This document shows, piece after piece, positions 1-12,200 of a stretch of 64,000 nt of DNA. Origin of the DNA: Pocillopora verrucosa (Eukaryota > Cnidaria > Anthozoa > Scleractinia > Pocilloporidae); contig NC_089322.1 of the NCBI RefSeq assembly GCF_036669915.1, positions 11,075,166 to 11,139,165 on the forward strand. The letters are read 5' to 3'. The translations under genes and the position numbers were made by a program. Position 1 is the stretch's first letter; each line of letters begins with the position of its first letter. The notes beneath the pieces are model-generated. The model searched no databases. It saw nothing but the letters and a program-made list of their open reading frames with translations, and was not told the DNA's origin.

Positions 1-162
1 AATCCTTCAAATCCCCATTTGGGGGAGGGGGGGGTGGTTAGGAGGGTTGGATGTTGAAGCTTTGAAATGATTGGTGTCGCAGCACATGCTCCTTAGTCAG
101 TTATTGTTTAGGTTGGCTCAACCTTACTTCCGCTGACATTCTCTTTTAATCTATTTTTTCAG
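1..162 (+). other. LRIG: LRIG intron, 3' end
   Basis: Intron sequence ending in a polypyrimidine tract and AG at 161-162. Bases 19-51 are a G-rich run on the + strand (several runs of three or more G) that could fold as a G-quadruplex. No coding signal is seen. Confidence 0.7.
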
Positions 163-234
163 GGATCTTAGTAATAATCAGCTGGTGACCTTGAATATTT
201 CGCAGCTTTCAAGACTAACAGACCTTCAAGAGCT
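163..234 (+). CDS. LRIG: LRIG exon, one LRR
   Basis: A 72-base exon with AG before and GTAAGC after. It encodes one 24-residue LRR beginning DLSNNQLVTLNISQL. The phase is one base at the start and two at the end, which is repeated by all the LRR exons, so repeats can be gained or lost without changing frame. Confidence 0.88.
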
Positions 235-3200
235 GTAAGCCTTTAGAATTAATCTTATATTTGGTTATAATTTACAATATCCTAAATCGGTTTCCTTTTT
301 ATCCTTTGCAAGTAATCGTCCACAAACCTAAGCTATTTGTTTAATGATATCATTCATTGAACATTTTGAGCCCAGTAGTTCTTTTATGTCAATAATATAT
401 GATTAATAATGGTTAATAGAAACTATTTTTTTGCATGGTCAGTCATGAATTCATAAGAGGCAAGACTTTTGAAGTTGGCCCATCAGCAGGAGGATTTACC
501 CTCTGTTCCTGCGCTTGAAACAACACACTTGCAACAAAGGGTGTAATATGAAAATTACTTTCCAGCCCACTCTTTATCCATTGCAGAGTTCTTGACATTT
601 TGTCCTTCTCTCTTTTATCAGTCTTCTTCATGAAAATCGGCTCAAAGAAGTTCCACCATGGCAGGCTTTACCATCTTCCTTGATCCGCTTGTCTTTGTGA
701 GTATTAAATTTAATTTTTGTAACCCTGTGTACACACTCTATGAAGTCATCCTTCACAACTTTTCCGGAAACTCAGCTAACTTATTACCTTCCTTCTGTGG
801 ATACTTAAATTCAAGGGACACTTTTGTAGGGTGCGTCTATGTGGAGGTTCCTTGGTATTCAATGAGCAATAAGTTATGAAGTAAAGTTACGGCTTCACTG
901 TGATTTTCCTGTAGTGCACTGAAAAGCATGTTGTAAATCTAGGTATTTAGCAGCATATTCAAGGAATTACAAGGCTATATAAGGCTCATGCTTCATTTCG
1001 TTCTACTCAAACAAGGGTTTAATCATTGGTTCAGTTGACCCATCCTTATTGACAAGTCAATGACCAACAGTATTTTTGACATACTTCTTCAGATCTTTTG
1101 AAAGAGGAATACATTACAGATTCAAGAAGTGAACTGCAGATTGAAAACTTTACTTTTAAGTCTGGGGGAAAAAAATAAGTGTCTGAGAAAATAGCATTTT
1201 TCACTTTACCTTTGCAGGCATCACAACAAAATAACGTCCATCCCATCACAAAATGTCACAAAGAGACTATCTTTACAATATCTGTAAGTATATTTGTGGC
1301 ATTTACATTCAAACTGCACATTTGCACAGGAGTAGAGCTAAGCACTCACCATTTAGTTTTAGGGTGAACCTCTCAGCAAGTGACACCCATTTAAGGCAGA
1401 TCACTTATAAGCTATCTAGAAAGGAAAACGTATGTGGATACCTTCTGTTCAGTCCTTAAACACTATTCTTTTCAAGGTGAAAAAATCTTCTCCATGTTCT
1501 CTCTCGATTCCACTGCTGTTTTCAGCTAAAAAGCCTTACATATCATTTGTAGAGCTTTATTGAGAGAAAAATAGAAGTCATTTATCTACCAGTGCTATCA
1601 ATAATAGATATTTATCAATAATTCCCAAATGGGATAACACCATGCCATACAGATATTGATATATAAAATAACTTAAAGATCACACTCTCATGTTTTTGCT
1701 TCCTGTTTTGTTCCAGGTCTCTGAGCAGTAATAGAATTTCATACATTGGGCCAAATGCCTTTGCTAATCTCACCTCAGTGCAGTCATTGTGAGTAGTGAA
1801 AGTGATCCACTACCTTGTTAAAATTGTTATTGTAGTTGTGGCAGAGGTAGTAGAAGGATGCTAAGGATATTTGTCAAGACCAAGTGAATTTCCCTAGGGA
1901 ATTGATTGTTGTTCAATTTGATTTGATTACCAAAGTCTATAGGCAAGTAAAGGGTAGAAAAACTCAATCAGCCATCTTATGCCTCTCAGATCATAAATGC
2001 TCACTCCATGCCAAATTGTTTTTGTGAAGCAATTTCTTTCACATGAAGTGACCATGTCACATGTTCACTAGTTTCTGTAGTTGATTGCAATGTCTATGAA
2101 TCAAATTTGATGCATAAGGACCTCCAAATAGATTGCGCCATCAGTGTTATTGAAGACTTAGGATGATCGAATGAAGTAACTTTGGAAATTTTGATACCCT
2201 GTAATTTAAATTGGATGGAAGAGGTGGCAGCATGAACTAAACATGATTTTGTATGACAATTCATGAGAGTTGGGCTATAATGTTGTATTATGAATAAAAT
2301 GTTCAACAAAGCTGCTATGTCTGTTTATCACAGGAAACTGAGCCGAAATAGGCTGACATCCATTCCAGTTCAGGCCTTGAGTCAGTTAACCTCATTAAAA
2401 AAACTGTAAGTCTCTCATTTGTCAGTTATTTAATTATTTGTGTTGTTTTGAATAAGATTCTTATCACATTGCTGCATCTGCTTTATAAAGTGATTCAAAT
2501 GACAGGTTATTGCCCTTCTGCTTCCTGTGGGGAAGAAATTATATCATGTTATGTTTCATAACTTACTTAGACCCAGATCTTATCACAGAAGCTGTCTGAA
2601 GCAAAATTTTTCATCATTTTTTCTTTACAGCTGTGTAATTTTTCATCTTTGTTACTTTGATGAACAAAATCACATGATATTTCCTAATTTTAAGCGATAC
2701 GCAATTTGAACATGTAGCTCTGTGGGAGGATACTTGTAGTTCTGTTTATACTCAAGAACCAAATGTTTGGATAGGCTTTAAATACTTTAAAATGTGGTTG
2801 ATGTATTAAAAAGATTTTTAGATAGATAAGGTTGATATGCTTTTCATTTAAGTGTGATATCATGTAACGGAGAATAGTAGAATTGATGAAATTAGAATAA
2901 TCCTGGTTTGCATTTTGGGTGTTATTACGTATTTCATATGATTTCACTCTGTTTTCTTTCAGAGATCTCACAAAAAATTGGATCAATGCTGTTGTCAGTC
3001 CTTTGAAAAGTCTAAAGTCTGTAGCCATACTGTAAGTTTTTCTTATTCTTTGTTTTAATATTTCATGATCCTCAAAACATTCTTTGCATTTTTATTCCAG
3101 ATTAAGGGAGTTTACTTTAGTGGAATGAAAATCTGGTCTTATCATGTTTATCAGATCACTAAAAATCCTGTTAAATCTCTCAGGGCACACTTTCAGCCAC

Positions 3201-6200
3201 AAGCTGGTGTCTGTTTGTTTCCTGAGCTCCATGTAGAAAAGACATTTTGCAATTTGCTACATTCCACAAATATTTCAGACAGTTAATTGAATTAGGGTTT
3301 GAGAAAATGTAGGGATTGAATGAAGGATGTACAGTTTTGACAGGAAAAGTTTAAACAGCTTTATACCAAAGCAAAGAAAATTGTTGGTTATTTTTCAGTA
3401 GATTCAAAGAGATATTAAGAATGATTGGCACTATTTTATTCCAGATCCTTAGACCCTTAGAATAATTTTTGAGGAATTAAATTGGCCATCAGACAAGAAA
3501 CAAGAATAGGTCTACGCCCCTAATGAAGTTTGTCTCAATTACATAAATTTATTCATTACAATTTCTATGATGTTATGTACTTATACATGAATGACTTGTA
3601 TTGCTCAAGGATTTTTTTTTTCAATTCAGTATAAATGAACAATAAAACCAAAACAACTTTCTGTTCTATATTCATGATCCCCTGGACTGGGTTTGTTTCA
3701 TGGGGATTTATCTCTATCAGCATTACACAACAATCTGGGCTTTTTTTCCTTAAATTGTTATAAAACCAATTTGTAAATGCAGCTAAAGTAGACTGTTAAT
3801 TCCGCAGTGTCTCATTAGCCACTGCTATATGCATTGCTTATCAAAGCACAGATCAGATATCTATTTAAAAGCACAGATACCTCGTATCAGAGGCTGTCTA
3901 TCTTAAGCTTGTTGTCATGCTCTTATAGCATTTTGTCTCTTCTTTCATCATTGCAGAAAGCTTTCAAAGAATAAAATCCATACCATATCTAATAATGCAC
4001 TCTGGGAGATGTCCAATCTGAGGGAATTGTGAGTACATCAGCTGAAATTGTTAATATGAACTTGTCTGTGCGTATTGTTATTTGTGATTTCAACAAATTT
4101 TCTCACCTGTCTCTTGTAAGGTCTGGAATTGTAGAGATAAGGGGGTGGGGAGATATTCCAACCTCTTTGCAGTATTTTACCCTGAAAATTTATTATGAAA
4201 TTCATAACCTATTTTTTTCTCCTCTTCTGACTACATGAATACATCTTCATACTGTCATTGGTGCCAAATGTTTTTTCATGGCTTGTAACCCGTTAAACTC
4301 CAAGAGTGATTGACATGTTAATTCTCCTTACACTAATACTGCTGAATCTTGCATTAAAATCATAAGAATAAAGGAAATGGTTGCCATCAGAAGCTTTGAT
4401 TGTTAAACAAAATTCTCCTCTTCAGTCACAAAGGAAATATACAGAGAAGAGTATGGAGAATATGGATACTGATTTTAGGGCGTAAAGGGTTAACTAAATA
4501 TCAATTTTCTTTAGGTATTTGGACAACAATAATCTAACATTCGTGGCTACACTGTGGTTCATTGGAGATGGCAACCTTCATAAACTGTAAGTCTGTGTAC
4601 CTCTAAGGTATAGCGTTTGTTTCAGTGGATGTTGAAAGAAAAATGATATCTCTCTTACATTTGCATGAACCCTGTACTTGCTATATGGAAAATATTATAT
4701 CCTGCAATGATTACCCTGCTTAATGTGCTGATAGTATGAAGAACAAGTTTTAAAATGGCTTCTTCAGGATTGTATAAAATTGCAGTCGATCATATAATCA
4801 CCTGAGTCATTATATGGAAAAATGATTATTATTCTTTCAGTAGTCCAGTAATCCTCCCTGATCAATGTCAGGGATTGTGGGATAGTAGCTTATTCACTTC
4901 ATCTGTGATGAATAATTATATTCTAACTGAGGACACTGCCTAGAAGGTGTGCTTTTCTCAGAGCTTAGCTATTTTAAAAGCAGTGATTTTGAGGAGTAAA
5001 AGTGAATGAAATGGGAGAACAATTTGCTATGTGGCACAAAGTAATAATTCTTTTTCATGAACATGTCACCCAATAATGTTTAAGGTATTTCCACAATTCA
5101 ATTCAGTTATGGACCTGTTTAATGTATATTAATTTTTTTTAATTTTTTTTATTTCTGAACCAGCTATCTGAACAACAATCGCATCAGCAAGATTGAAAAA
5201 GGTCCTTCCTTTGACTGGAGAACAGTTCTTCTTCTGGGGGATTTGTAAGTTGGTTTTAGTTGGTTGTATTTCATCTTCTCTTGTGGAGTGTAACAAATGA
5301 TATCAAGTCACTCCTTGGTATTGCATACACCCATTATGGTTCTCTGTCCATAACAACCAGTTCCTTCTTTTTCTCATAGGAACCTGGCCCAGAATGAATT
5401 GTCCTACATTCACAATGACACATTTGCCCATCTTTTAACCCTGCAGAGTCTGTAAGTGTTCAGTTTGTAGTATATGACTTAAGTCAGCAACTTCAATAGA
5501 GGCTTTTTTTTTTGTAGATGGCTGGGTTTAATTCCTCATACTGCTGTCCATTGAGATGTTTTTTTCCAAGATTGGTAGTGCCCCTTTTGTGGTAACAGAA
5601 ACACAATGTAACACCTTCAGCTTCTGAAACCCCCACATTTATGCATATGAAGTTTAGCCTGGTGTTCCACAAAGCAACTAGGGGTTTAACTACCTGCCTT
5701 CTGGATGGGCTGCTAGTCTATCTTGATTGGAGGGAGTCATTGAGATTGAAGGTTATTGCCCAAAAAAAAAAAAAAAAAAAAAAAAACACCATGTTGCCCA
5801 AGCCCAAGTGACTTCTAATTTTCTGGATCTGGATCTGAACCTCAGTGTTTCCTGTTAGAAAATTGTGAATTACATATGCTTTAACTAAGGTTATCCCCCA
5901 TTTTTTTCCTTGCAGAAATCTTGGCAATAACCAGATTTATCATGTGGAAGATGGGGCATTCTCTGACTTGAGCTCATTGAGTGTGTTGTAAGTTTCTACC
6001 CTATACTACGCATTGTGGTCCTTCAACTTAATGTGTTTAAGCTGATTTTGTTACTTAAACTTTTCAAGAAATATTAGGTAATGTTACCTGTTAACCCTTT
6101 AACTCCCAGATCAAGTTTATAATTCTCCTTACTGTCAATTATACAATTCTTATGATGTTAGTTCAGAGAATTATCCTAAATTGATATTTTTCTTTATTCT

Positions 6201-9200
6201 CATCACTTATCTAGTTGATATTGTATCAATATTGTATGGAGAAATTCTGTCTTGGTCATTCATGGGAGTTAAAGGATTAAATAGTGAAAGCCTTAACCTT
6301 ATATCTGGGGGCACAGGTTTGAATTCCATCAAAGTCTGAATTGTTTAATTGCTTCTTTTCTTGACTTCCTCTGGATGTAGCTCATCTGCAGGGGTCATTT
6401 CTTTTATTGAATATTATTGGCAGGTCAAAAGAGTGTTTCATTTGATTGTTAGTATAAGTGTTGTTTGTATTCTAGGGATCTTAGAAACAATGCTCTGTCC
6501 TCTATTCTGGAAGGAACCAGGAGTGCATTTGAAGGACTTAAAAAGTTGGTTCTGCTGTAAGTAAAGAAATTCAACTTATTTGATTTAGTTATGCCATATG
6601 CAGTGTTGCTGAATCATATGTATGTAGTGATGCTGTAATTGGGGTAAATGTGGAACTGACCAACTGATTATAGAATTATGTTACATATGTCTACTTAAAC
6701 AACCCTTTAGTCCTGAAAATCTGTTTAGCTATTTTTTTATTATCCTCCTTGAGGAAATTTGTTGTATCCACATATAACACGCCGAGACATTTTTCTCCTT
6801 TCATCACATGCTTGCTAGATTAAATACTTTGAAATGATTATTTTAAGGAAGAACTAAAGGCAATTCTCTTTTGGGAGTCATAGAGTTAACTGTGCACGCC
6901 ACCTCTGAATTATTGTATATTGTGATTGATTTTGATGATTGTATCATGTGATGTGTAGTTAAATATTTTTAAATACCTTTTGAATGAGATGACCTATAAA
7001 CTTTGTAGGAGGCTTGATGGAAATGGTATCCCTTGGATAGCAGCAAATGCATTCTCTGGACTTAAATCAGTCAAAAGCTTGTAAGTATAGTATATTTATT
7101 TTTTTGTAAATGCATCTAGTTAGAGTACCACTCTTTTTAGCTTAATGATAACTAAATAATCATGTTTCTGTTACAATTTTTCCCTCCAGTCAAACATGTG
7201 TTTCACTGTGACATTTCTGTTTTAGGAACCTTTCAGCTAATATTGTAGCATATATTGAGGAGAATGCTTTCTTGGAGGCCAATGAACTACAATTTCTGTA
7301 AGTTGGATAACTGTTACTTCTACCTGTTTTGTTTAAATACACATTGAGGGGTGTCATGATATGAATTTTGGAATGTGCTCATGTGAGAGGACCTTCTCTT
7401 GTTTCACAGATATTTAAACACTACCCACCTTCTTTGTAACTGTGACCTCAGCTGGCTACCTAGATGGATTGAAAAGAAGGAAGAAGACACAGAAGGATTC
7501 AAATCAAACATACATGCTGTCTGCCTACACCCTAAACCAGTAGAAAGAAGAAGCATTTTTAACCTCAGTTCATCTGAATTTGTTTGTGGTAAGGATTTTA
7601 ATAGTATGGGACTTCTTTTCCAACAGCCCAGTTGATTCTAGGTCAGAACTTTCCTCTTTTAAAGAGGCCTAAGTTGCAAAGAACTGTGGTTATACTTCTT
7701 CCTTTTTTTAAGCAAACTTCCTCAGTGTTTGTTTATACATAAAGTAATTACAATAAAGAGGGTGTTGTGGTATAATCTAACTGACAGAAAAACACTACAA
7801 TCCCACAAACTCAACGATTTTATGAAACAGCAAGTTGTGTTCTTAATGAGGGGCAACTATCAAAAGCAGTACAATACTTATCTGTAATTAACTTAATTAA
7901 GCCCACCACAGTCTATACTCTAGCTCACCACTAACACAATCTCACTGCTGTCTCCAAAGTTTCTTGAAATAAGTGATCTTCTGCAGTAACTCTCTCTCTT
8001 GGTATAGCTTTCAAAACAGTTGTCAATGTGACAACAGCAATTACTCCTACCACTACATAAGTGAGTCCTTATATATATTCACAAAGTGTTCTGGAACATT
8101 CTAGAAGCTGTCATAAGAATTATTTTAGCACTTTTACATTATAAATGTGTGACTCAATGAGATGTTTTGGAAAGTTCTATGGTATGAAAGTCAGCATGAC
8201 TCAGCAGTCAGGAGATTTCTAGAAGCAACAACAATTACCCATAACAAGGGGAGAACTACTCCTTTATGAAATGCCAAATATAATGAGATTTGTGTGCTCC
8301 TACTGGGGACATACAGCAGGTGAAATGCATTGTATGATTATTCAACATGCCTAGGAGACTGTGATTAAATTACCAGTATGAAGCTCATTCAATCAAATTG
8401 TGGCTTGTGCATTTTTTTAAATTTTATAAATGTATCCAACCCACGAGCTAATCAGATAATATGTTGATGCCTGTAATTTTTTAGACAAGAATGATTACAA
8501 ACCAGAGATAACAACACATCCACAAGGACACAAGGTTCTGCTTGGTAAGAATTTTACATTACATTGTGTGGTCAGGCAGAGGAATAGTACAATCAAAGTT
8601 AACTGGACAAAGAACAACAAGCCTCTGGAAGGTGCAGACATCACAAGCCATGCTCAGGTTGGTGAGGTATTTGTAATGGGATGTTCTGGAAATTGTGTTA
8701 TCTTCCTTGTGTGATACAGATTACTTGAATATTATTTAATTAATAATTACTTGTTAATATTTCACATGCTCTTTTCACTCCCAAGAGTAACCAAAAGGAA
8801 TCTCTTTTCACCCTCTGACCCACAAGAGTAACTAGACTGTAATTTCCCTCTACTATCTCCCCTCTGAATCACACATTGAGTTCACAAAACTAAAGTAAAT
8901 GATGCTCAACTGTAGAAGCTCTTAATTGTGAAACAAATTCTCCTTGTTAGCACCTTAGTGAATGTATAGAGAACAGTATGGAGAATATGCATACTGATGT
9001 TAGGGTGTAAAGGTTCAATAAAATCGTTATTCTTCGGAGTTGAAAAAGTATCAGTTAGGGGAGGTTTTTTTTTCAACACCAATTTCTTGGAAGTTAAGTT
9101 CCAAGAGCTGTTTTGAAGACAGTGCAAAGAATATATTTAGATTTTTGGAGTGAAAGGGAGATTGGCAATGTGGCTGACTAAAGTCATTCAATTGAATGGT

Positions 9201-12200
9201 TGGATCTGAATTTTGTACATTTTTGAGAGGGCAGTATGCATGTTTGGGAGAGTGGGCCAGGAAGTGAGGCAGTGAGAATCATGGCTCCTTTTTCAGTGCT
9301 GTGGCAACCATTTCAAGCTATTGTGGGCGATTAAAATCAATCTCTATCAAACTCACTTAATAACCTGCTTGGTTTCTTGAACATGTGTTCCCTTCTACAG
9401 ACCAGTGATGGCAAAATGGTTACTTACAGCAGCGAGCTTCATTTGGTATCAGTGACAAACAAAGACAGTGGCAATTATCAGTGTGTGGCAACAAATTATT
9501 TTACACCTGTCCAGTCAAAGATAGCTCAAATCACAGTGCTTGGTAAGTGGAACAAATATATACATCATATCTGCACATAGGGTTTAACAATAGCTTAATT
9601 AACAAACTTGGCACAGTGTCGATTATTGAGTATTAATAAAATACATTAAGATCAAAAAGCTGGCTTAAGAAACAGAATCTTTATTTTAGACAGGAATTAT
9701 ATTAAAATACTTATGTTATGATTACTCTTTGTCAGAAGCTTCTGATTCTTTTTTTTAAGTTTTCAAGTATTGTATATTATTCAAAATTGTTGTTTAGTGC
9801 TCCTAGATAGTCTACATGGAATAGAAACACCCTCCTTATCCTTCTCTTCATCCTGAATTAAACTGTACCTGCCGAGGCTAAACTCATTATGTGATAACAC
9901 TGATTGTGATGTTTGTGTTACATACACATTGTAGGAAAGGTGAAATTGGATTTGCATATGACAAAGCTGTAAAAATGTTCCAGTTTTATTAAGTTTCTTT
10001 CTCAAGATTTTATTTTTGTTATATTTAAGTTATGAAAAGTGCCATAATATGCGCTGGAAAACTTAAATGATAAAGTTGTAGTTGTTGCTAGTTTATATGA
10101 CAAGGCACATGACTGTACAAGTTTCCTATACCAATCCGAGTATTGAGAAAAGAAAACATAAAAACAACTTCACCCTTATGGCATTCTGGTAATCTGGAAA
10201 CTTATATCATTTTCCAGTTGTTGGAAGTCTTGAAATGTGAGTGTGGTTATTGATAATAATTTTTCTGAGAACATTAAAGAAGAAATACCTTGATTGACTT
10301 AGTAGCCATATTATTTGGAAACCAGCTTCGTCAGTGGTGGTCCCGATATTATATATCTATAACGAAAAAATGCCTTGGAATAGGTCCTGGAATTTTATGG
10401 AATCTCGTGTAATTTCGATCTTGTTTGTTTTGTTTTCCAGTTTTCCCCAGGATCAAAGAGAAACCGTCTGACACATTTGTTAAAGGAGGTGAAACTTTTG
10501 AGCTGCGTTGTGAAGCTGACGGTTCCCCAGAACCACAGGTCTCGTGGCAAAAAGATGGGGGTTCAAACTTCCCTGCAGCTAGTGAGAAGCGCATATATTA
10601 TTCGCCTGAGAGGAAAGTGTACGTGATTAGGAATGCTCAACCAGCGGATACTGGGGAATACATCTGCAGCGCAGCAAATGATGCTGGTTCTGTCAATGCA
10701 TCAGCCTTTGTTACTGTCTTAAGTGAGTGGCTCTCATTATGTCTTATTTTGAATAAATAAAATTGAAATTCACAAGGTAACCAGGTGGACCATCACACAT
10801 GGTTTGATGCTACTCTGGTTTAAAGATGTAATGAAGGTAACCGAGAAGTTACAGAATTTTACTCTCCTGTCTATTTCCTTCATTAGGAGTGATCTAATTA
10901 ATGTAACAAGAGGTACTTTTATATACTCACTAGTTAGCTGCCCTTTTTTCCGACGAGGTGTAAATAACCTTTTCAGACTTGAGGGGATATCTTTGCCAAA
11001 CCTAGGGATGCTGTTACAAAAGAACAACGAACCGACGCTTTTCATTCTATTCCGTGCAAGGACTGTGATCACGAGTATATCAGACAGACCAAACGTTAGT
11101 TTGGTACACGATTGAAAGAGCATCAAAAGGCGTTTTTCTTTCGCAAAAGAGAAAATTCAGCTTTGTCGGAGCACACATGCCTAACCAACCATACAAATGG
11201 GTGGGATAATTCTAGACTCACACCACTAATCGACGTTACCACCAGCGCCTTTGTTTGGAAGCCTGGCGTACGAACTCCGCCCACGCTCCTTTAAATCGTG
11301 ATTATGGCGGCTTACTACCTGACTTCTATTTACACCTCGTCAGAAAAATAGGCAGATAATTAGTGATCATAGAAAAGGACCTGTAGTTGCAGCGATTAGA
11401 TCACCCCTGATGAAGGCACTAGGCAGGAATGTCGAAACGATGGGTTCGTGAATTGTAACTTCTCGGTTACATTCATTAAATCTTTAAACCAGAGTAGCAT
11501 CAAACCATGACTAAATGAAAATTGCAATGTACACTCCATTAAGCCCCTTTTTAACTGATATGCCCTCTCTCGCACTCATAAGCACTGCTACACAGGTCCC
11601 TAGGACTGCTATTCTCATTATGAGGATAGACCTGCCTCCAAAATCAAACAATTATTATGAAGGGTTTAAAATACTTTAATTGATCCTAGCACCAAAGAGT
11701 AAACTCGCGCAGTTTTGTTAGCAGACTGTTCGCTGATTTGAAAGTAGCAGTAATGCAAGTGTATTGAAATTTGATCAATGTTCGTTTGTTCGCGTGGGAA
11801 TTTCCAGCTTGTCGTTGTGGAGAAGTGTGTATTCGTAATTAGGATTCACTGTTAAGAGGTATGCTTACAATAGGTACTTTTTGGTGTCTCTAGAAGCGCC
11901 GCACGTTGTGCATCCTATACGAAGTGAAGTTGTGGTGACTGTAGGTGACAATGCGGTGCTGCAGTGTTTAGTCACTGGTGCTCCAGGACCCACAGTGACG
12001 TGGTTTAAGAGTGACAGGGTCGTAAAGAGGAGCAGCCGTATTATGTTTGCTGAAGCAGGCCAGGTGCTGGTTATAACCGAGGTCAAGGAAGACGATGGCG
12101 ACAAGTACTCTTGCGAGGCTTCAAACTCGGAGGGAACTCTCAAGCAGAGCACAGAGCTTTATGTAGAACCAGGTATGGGTGTGAATGTCATTGAATCATC

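Noticed and set aside
8658-8700. Alternative donor GTGAGG four bases after the Ig1 exon end
   Set aside because: Using it would put the next exon out of frame at once.
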